This document shows, in pieces, positions 60,549 through 64,000 of a DNA stretch of 64,000 nt (position 1 is its first letter; the number at the start of each line of letters is the position of its first letter). The DNA is from Candidatus Soleaferrea massiliensis AP7 (GTDB lineage: Bacteria > Bacillota > Clostridia > Oscillospirales > Ruminococcaceae). Made by a program: the position numbers and the translations under genes. The stretch covers positions 1 to 64,000 of the forward strand of contig NZ_CCYH01000045.1 of NCBI RefSeq assembly GCF_000820765.1, given 5' to 3'. The notes beneath the pieces were generated by a model. It worked only from the letters and a program-made list of their open reading frames with translations. It had not been told where the DNA came from and searched no databases.

Positions 60549-61526
60549 TTATTTCTGTCCAACCTTGACAAACTGCTCCGGCTGGACGCGGTTTGTCACC
60601 GAATCGAACAGATATCCCCGTTCCTTCAGCTCGTCAATGAGCCTTGGAAGAACCTTCGGCAGGTTGACATTTGCAGAAGAGTCATGCGCCAGAATGATCG
60701 CACGGTTGTAGCCGCTCTTTTCGCGGTTATTGATGTTCTTCATAATGGCATTGTACAGATGCTCCTCCGTAACAGAATGCCCGACCGCATCCTCCGCAGA
60801 GGTGTGCCAGTCGTAAAATACATAGCCCCTGGCGCCCATCTCCTGAATAATCTCTTTCATCAGACCGGGGTCGACATTCGAGTTGTTGCTTCCGCCCGGG
60901 AAACGGTACACGGTCGGCTTCACGCCGGTCGCATCGACGATGACCTGGCTCAGCCGCTCAAACTCTTCCAGGAAGCTGTCTATCGAAGCGTAAACCTTGC
61001 TGTAATCGTGGGTGTAGGAGTGCATGGCAATCGCGTGCCCCTCATCCACGATGCGCTTGTAGAGCCGCTTGGATTCCTCATCCTCGCGTCCAATCACAAA
61101 AAAAGTTGCCTTAACACCCTTTTCCTTCAGGATGTCCAGCACCTCATCCGTCACCGGGGACGGGCCGTCGTCAAATGTAAAATAGATCATCGGACTGGAA
61201 TTTTCCGTGTAGTTGTCCGGCGCCCGGTCTTTTGTCGGAATCCACAGGCCCGGGTGATAATCTTTGAATGGATTCTCCTCGTCCTGCGAAGCCGAACCGC
61301 CCGGCGAATCCAAAAGCGGTTTGTTGGAGATGCTGTTGCGCTCGCTGCGTTTGGACAGATCCGCAACCTGTGTATACAGCTCCACAATTTCGCTCTGCAG
61401 GTATCCAATCCGGACACTTTGAACAATTGCAATGATGGTTGGAATGACGATCATTGCAATGATGGCGGAGATGATCACGGTCTTAAAGATCCGTACATTT
61501 CTTCTATTTACCATAGCCACACACAT
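60549..61526 (-). CDS. membrane-anchored polysaccharide deacetylase
   Basis: 325 residues. One N-terminal span (~15-36) and a coiled segment (LQSEIVELYTQVADLSKRSE) precede the NodB domain: metal Asp in IYFTFDDGPSPVTDEV, the His pair in AMHSYTHDYSK, RFPGGSNNSNVD, and the last His in AIILAHDSSANVNLPKVL. It should remove acetyl groups from peptidoglycan or a related glycan outside the membrane. Two ATGs (61526, 61514) are possible and neither has a strong Shine-Dalgarno. It heads an operon with bactofilin. Confidence 0.92.
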   Translation of the reverse strand: MCVAMVNRRNVRIFKTVIISAIIAMIVIPTIIAIVQSVRIGYLQSEIVELYTQVADLSKRSERNSISNKPLLDSPGGSASQDEENPFKDYHPGLWIPTKDRAPDNYTENSSPMIYFTFDDGPSPVTDEVLDILKEKGVKATFFVIGREDEESKRLYKRIVDEGHAIAMHSYTHDYSKVYASIDSFLEEFERLSQVIVDATGVKPTVYRFPGGSNNSNVDPGLMKEIIQEMGARGYVFYDWHTSAEDAVGHSVTEEHLYNAIMKNINNREKSGYNRAIILAHDSSANVNLPKVLPRLIDELKERGYLFDSVTNRVQPEQFVKVGQK

Positions 61527-61890
61527 TTCTCAAGCCCAAAAACCGGGCTTTTCCTTTTTAATAGGACTGCTGTGCCGGTATGCACAGAGTCTAACTGTTT
61601 TCATTATATAACATTCTGTCTTGTATTGTCAACAACAGTAAAAAAATTTAAAAAATATGGGTGTATTGATCGAAATATCTGTATTTTTAACCGCCATGTT
61701 GGTAATCCTGACCCCTGTTTTTCCGATTATTTTCTGGAATATCCAGATATTTTTGATGAATGGCCGCATCTCATCCGCATATTTTCTCATGCAGCAAAAG
61801 AATTGGGAGAACCGGCCGTTTTGATAAATTTTATTGGGATACACAGATTCCATAAACAGGATTTTCCAGCCGGGATTCGACTCAGCGCAC
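61527..61890. other. intergenic region, no gene seen
   Basis: AT-rich spacer between the deacetylase start and the bofA terminator. A leftward frame of ~87 codons (61629-61892) has no ribosome binding site and starts inside the terminator region, so it is not called. Confidence 0.35.
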
Positions 61891-61895
61891 AAAAA

Positions 61896-61932
61896 AGAAC
61901 GCCGCTCAGTTTGGACTGATTCACGGCGTTCT
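61896..61932 (-). terminator. terminator after bofA
   Basis: AGAACGCCG (61896-61904) with CGGCGTTCT (61924-61932) and an inner TCAGT/ACTGA stem; on the minus strand it is followed by a run of six T's. It lies 15 bp past the stop at 61947. Confidence 0.8.
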
Positions 61933-61946
61933 ATGTCGTTTTCGTC

Positions 61947-62216
61947 TCAGGCCACCCCCCACATCAGCTTGACGATCAGCATCGAGATGACGCCGGGGAG
62001 ACCCAGCATCAGCGAGGTGAAGACCGTAAAGATGTTATATACCATCCCGATGGAGGTAAACGACGTGGTCAGATTGATGCCCAGCAGTCCCAAAAGCCCC
62101 AAGGACATATTGCCCATTGCCGCTGCAAAGGGCCGCCGGGTTTTTATGTAGATCTTCACCATCAAGATGAAGATCGCCGCCATGACGCAGAATATGGCGA
62201 TGTCCGCTATTCCCAT
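61947..62216 (-). CDS. bofA: BofA-like sigma-K processing inhibitor family protein
   Basis: 89 residues, normal for BofA. Two or three hydrophobic segments with the family C-terminus: MSLGLLGLLGINLTTSF then SLMLGLPGVISMLIVKL, which matches the GLPGV-type ending of BofA. In Bacillus, BofA holds the SpoIVFB protease inactive in the outer forespore membrane during sporulation. The gene overlaps yaaL by 10 nt, the same order as in Bacillus. The role in this organism is inferred. Confidence 0.8.
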   Translation of the reverse strand: MGIADIAIFCVMAAIFILMVKIYIKTRRPFAAAMGNMSLGLLGLLGINLTTSFTSIGMVYNIFTVFTSLMLGLPGVISMLIVKLMWGVA

Positions 62217-62509
62217 GAAAGATATTCCCCCTCGAACCGCATCATCTGCCGGCAGGGATGGCAGGTGAAGCCCTGCTCCTTCGCATACTTCAAAAGATGG
62301 CGGTATCTTGCCATCAGTGAATTCTTCTCGTAGATGCAGGCGTCGATCAGATCGTCGTCCACCTCCAGGTCGAACCGCGTGTCCACCTCTTCGATGCGCT
62401 TTTTCAGGATTCCCAGTTCCGCAATGAGCTCGCGTTCTTCTTTTTTCTCCTGCACACGACTACGGCTTCCCAGATGCAGGAAACTTTTTGCATGTAATAG
62501 TCCTTCCAC
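62207..62509 (-). CDS. yaaL: YaaL-like protein (DUF2508)
   Basis: About 100 residues. Middle region KEERELIAELGILKKRIEEVDTRF and DLIDACIYEKNSLMARYRHLLKYAKEQG is the DUF2508 pattern. In Bacillus, yaaL lies between recR and bofA; here recR is absent and the long repeat occupies the upstream side. The likely start is a GTG at 62509 with AAGGCGG 8 nt upstream; an open frame extends to 62560. Cytosolic and helical, function unknown. Confidence 0.78.
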   Translation of the reverse strand: MEGLLHAKSFLHLGSRSRVQEKKEERELIAELGILKKRIEEVDTRFDLEVDDDLIDACIYEKNSLMARYRHLLKYAKEQGFTCHPCRQMMRFEGEYLSWE

Positions 62510-62696
62510 TGTTTTAACCGCCTTTCTTTTGATACATGTATATGTAAGTAGAATGGACAAATATGCCTTCCATTATACCGGTGTTAGAAAAAAGTGGACG
62601 GACTATTCGATAAAGTCAAACTTGTTTACCGCGTTTGTTCACGCTGGTATATTTTTAAATCATCAAGCTGCCAATGAAGCAGAGCATGCGCCGTTT

Positions 62697-63606
62697 TGTT
62701 TGCCAAGTGGCGCTTGGCGGGGTGGTTGTTACTCCGCTGTGGCACAGCGATATCGCTTTGTTTGCCAAGGAACCTTGGCAATCTGGTCGTTACTTCACTG
62801 TGGCACAGCGGCCTTTCGCTGTTTACCAAGAGCCACTTGGCAATCTGGTCGTTACTTCACTGTGGCACAGCGGCCTTTCGCTGTTTACCAAGAGCCACTT
62901 GGCAGTGTGGTCGTTACTTCTTTGCGTGGCCAAAGAAGTAACCAAGAAAGGCCGTTCAAGGGGGCCATGCACTGTGCCGCTCCTAGCCAGATGGCCCCCT
63001 TGAAAATCCCCTCTGATATCCCATTACCTGCTACGGCCGCCTGCGGGCGGCGTATTGCTTTTGGCTGAGTGGTCGGGCATAGCTAGCAGCGGACGCTTTC
63101 CCGGCTACAGGTTGCTTTCATGGTACCCCAATCCCTTGGCTGGTCGTAGACTGACATCAATTCTTGTAGATTTTATCGGTCATAGATATACCACGATTCT
63201 TCGATTAAATATCTTGCAGGGAATCTACAGGGACTCAACTTTCTTAGACAGGCACATCGGGCAACCACCCTGTTTATTTAGAGTACAAAACGAAACCTTT
63301 ATTACAACAGCATAGTGTCAATTGCTCTGCCAATGGATTCGGAATACAGGGCGAGCGGATATACAGACATAACAGTCGATGTAACAGACGTCCGAACTCA
63401 GCGAACGCTGTGCTTCCTTGCCCTAAATAGGGTGCGGACGGGCTGAGGGGGTTTCCAAAGGGGGAATGACGTCCATATTAACTGTACCGAAGCGGCATTC
63501 CCCCTTTGGCGGCCTTTCTTGGTTCTTCTTTGGCCGCGCAAAGAAGAACTTCCACTTTGCCAAGTGGTTCTTGACAATCACAGCGAAGCCGCTGCGCCGC
63601 TGCGAA
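62697..63606 (+). repeat. long structured intergenic repeat, copy 2 (~910 bp)
   Basis: Same element as 23657-24510, same orientation, but with one more 62-bp unit: unit starts at 62697, 62759, 62820 and 62882. The first three end with the GTGGCACAGC hairpin; the last continues into GTTACTTCTTTGCGTGGCCAAAG. The 14-bp hairpins are at 62955-62968/62991-63004 and in 63440-63510. The right end again mirrors the left (CCGCTGCG at 63589-63596). Flanking bases differ from copy 1. No gene was found inside. Confidence 0.8.
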
Positions 63607-63629
63607 ATAAGAATTCTTGTCCCGATACT

Positions 63630-63684
63630 ATCAGTTATATGGTAGAGTCAGAATACGGTATTCTAACTCTACCATATAACTGAT
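63630..63684. other. 55-nt near-perfect hairpin beside repeat copy 2
   Basis: ATCAGTTATATGGTAGAGT (63630-63648) is the exact inverse of 63666-63684, and inside AGAATAC pairs with GTATTCT around a single base. It is A/T-rich without a T tract. The remaining 63685-63805 shows no gene. Confidence 0.5.
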
Positions 63685-63805
63685 GAAACATGTTGATCCT
63701 ATCTCCGTGTTTTATCTTCACCTGATACTTCATAAATGCAAACATCTCTAATCCAACTATCCTTCATATACGCCCGTATATGAAAATCTGAAAATGAAGA
63801 TAACA

Positions 63806-63837
63806 AAAAAAGAGCGGATGATCATCCGCTCTTTTTT
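63806..63837 (-). terminator. perfect palindromic terminator after secG
   Basis: AAAAAAGAGCGGATGA and its exact complement with no spacer. A run of T's follows on the exit side for leftward transcription, 24 bp past the secG stop. Confidence 0.85.
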
Positions 63838-63860
63838 CATATGCATGCAGTTTTTTTCAC

Positions 63861-64000
63861 TTAACCTGCAAAGAATACAAGGTATACGTTGATGGCAACA
63901 GCCAGCACGATGAACAGGATTGCCGCAATCTTGGTGATTCTTTTCAGCAGCGCTTCCATCGTCCTGCCCTGGTTTTTGCCAAGATAGGATTCCGAGGTGC
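63861..64000 (-). CDS. secG: preprotein translocase subunit SecG, C-terminal part
   Basis: The last 45 codons are inside the window; the gene continues beyond the right edge. The reading frame TSESYLGKNQGRTMEALLKR, then the membrane span ITKIAAILFIVLAVAINVYL, ends at TAA (63861-63863). The GKNxGRTxEALLKRxTK motif followed by one span is the conserved second half of SecG, a small component of the SecYEG protein export channel. Confidence 0.88.
   Translation of the reverse strand, partial: TSESYLGKNQGRTMEALLKRITKIAAILFIVLAVAINVYLVFFAG

Noticed and set aside
62697..62940. CRISPR array
   Set aside because: The 62-bp units repeat in full with no unique spacers, and there are no cas genes.
62334..63068. 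Plus-strand frame of ~244 codons across repeat copy 2
   Set aside because: It starts inside yaaL antisense and runs through palindromic repeat units; the equivalent frame is not preserved in copy 1.

Overview
The window looks like a chromosomal segment of a Gram-positive, anaerobic, probably endospore-forming member of the Clostridia, most likely Oscillospirales/Ruminococcaceae-like. The signs are the housekeeping cluster dgt-dnaG-rpoD, a yaaL-bofA sporulation-type pair, a clostridial citrate synthase, ferredoxin-dependent indolepyruvate oxidoreductase, cohesin/dockerin surface proteins, AGGAGG ribosome binding sites, and mid-range GC coding sequence separated by AT-rich spacers. I see no rRNA, tRNA, CRISPR array, transposase or phage gene. 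Almost all genes lie on the minus strand; the plus-strand exceptions are a DtxR/MntR-like regulator, a VOC protein, AIM24, DUF134-Mrp and a phosphohexomutase.

Layout. 1-6.9 kb: a small membrane ORF, an XRE regulator with a possible operator, mutY, feoB-feoA with a divergent DtxR-type regulator across a 33-bp dyad, and two small proteins. 6.9-14 kb: a CACHE-GGDEF-EAL protein, citrate synthase, a lipase-like hydrolase, a degenerate tandem-repeat spacer and a LuxR-type two-component pair. 14-17.3 kb: a MITE-like element, a frameshifted VOC gene, a second tandem-repeat spacer, AIM24, and DUF134-Mrp behind a textbook promoter. 17.4-23.3 kb: an AT-rich orphan membrane protein, an ABC-2 exporter operon, a cysteine synthase and a YqeY protein. 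23.6-24.5 kb: a structured non-coding repeat (copy 1). 24.7-36.1 kb: acyl-CoA synthetase, XRE-cupin regulator, DUF6320-type protein, frameshifted peptidase E, acyltransferase-like and HSL-like hydrolase genes, a phosphoesterase, and the iorA-iorB-paaK operon for 2-oxoacid fermentation. 36.4-41.3 kb: three secreted cohesin/dockerin-type proteins. 41.5-51.2 kb: Rrf2 regulator, rpoD, dnaG, dgt, YigZ, L31, a zinc-ribbon membrane protein, a Dabb protein, a second MITE-like element and ComM. 51.3-62.5 kb: phosphohexomutase, a ribbon-helix-helix protein among palindromes, a LysM-G5-M23 peptidase, an amino acid ABC transporter, an RluA-type synthase, bactofilin, polysaccharide deacetylase, bofA and yaaL. 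62.7-63.6 kb: repeat copy 2. The window ends inside secG.

The most unusual content is non-coding. Two ~0.85-0.91 kb repeats, 39 kb apart in the same orientation, each hold a tandem array of 62-bp units (each unit two small palindromes), two 14-bp G-run/C-run hairpins and ~115-bp inverted arms. The copies differ by one 62-bp unit. Two 121/151-bp MITE-like elements share terminal inverted repeats. Three intergenic regions carry decayed tandem repeats. Several terminators are perfect palindromes with no spacer.

Three genes (VOC, peptidase E, and dnaG at its 5' end) each look disrupted by a single-base indel. This could be real decay or consensus error in the assembly; the sequence alone cannot decide. 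All functional calls come from reading motifs and gene order; no database search was run.
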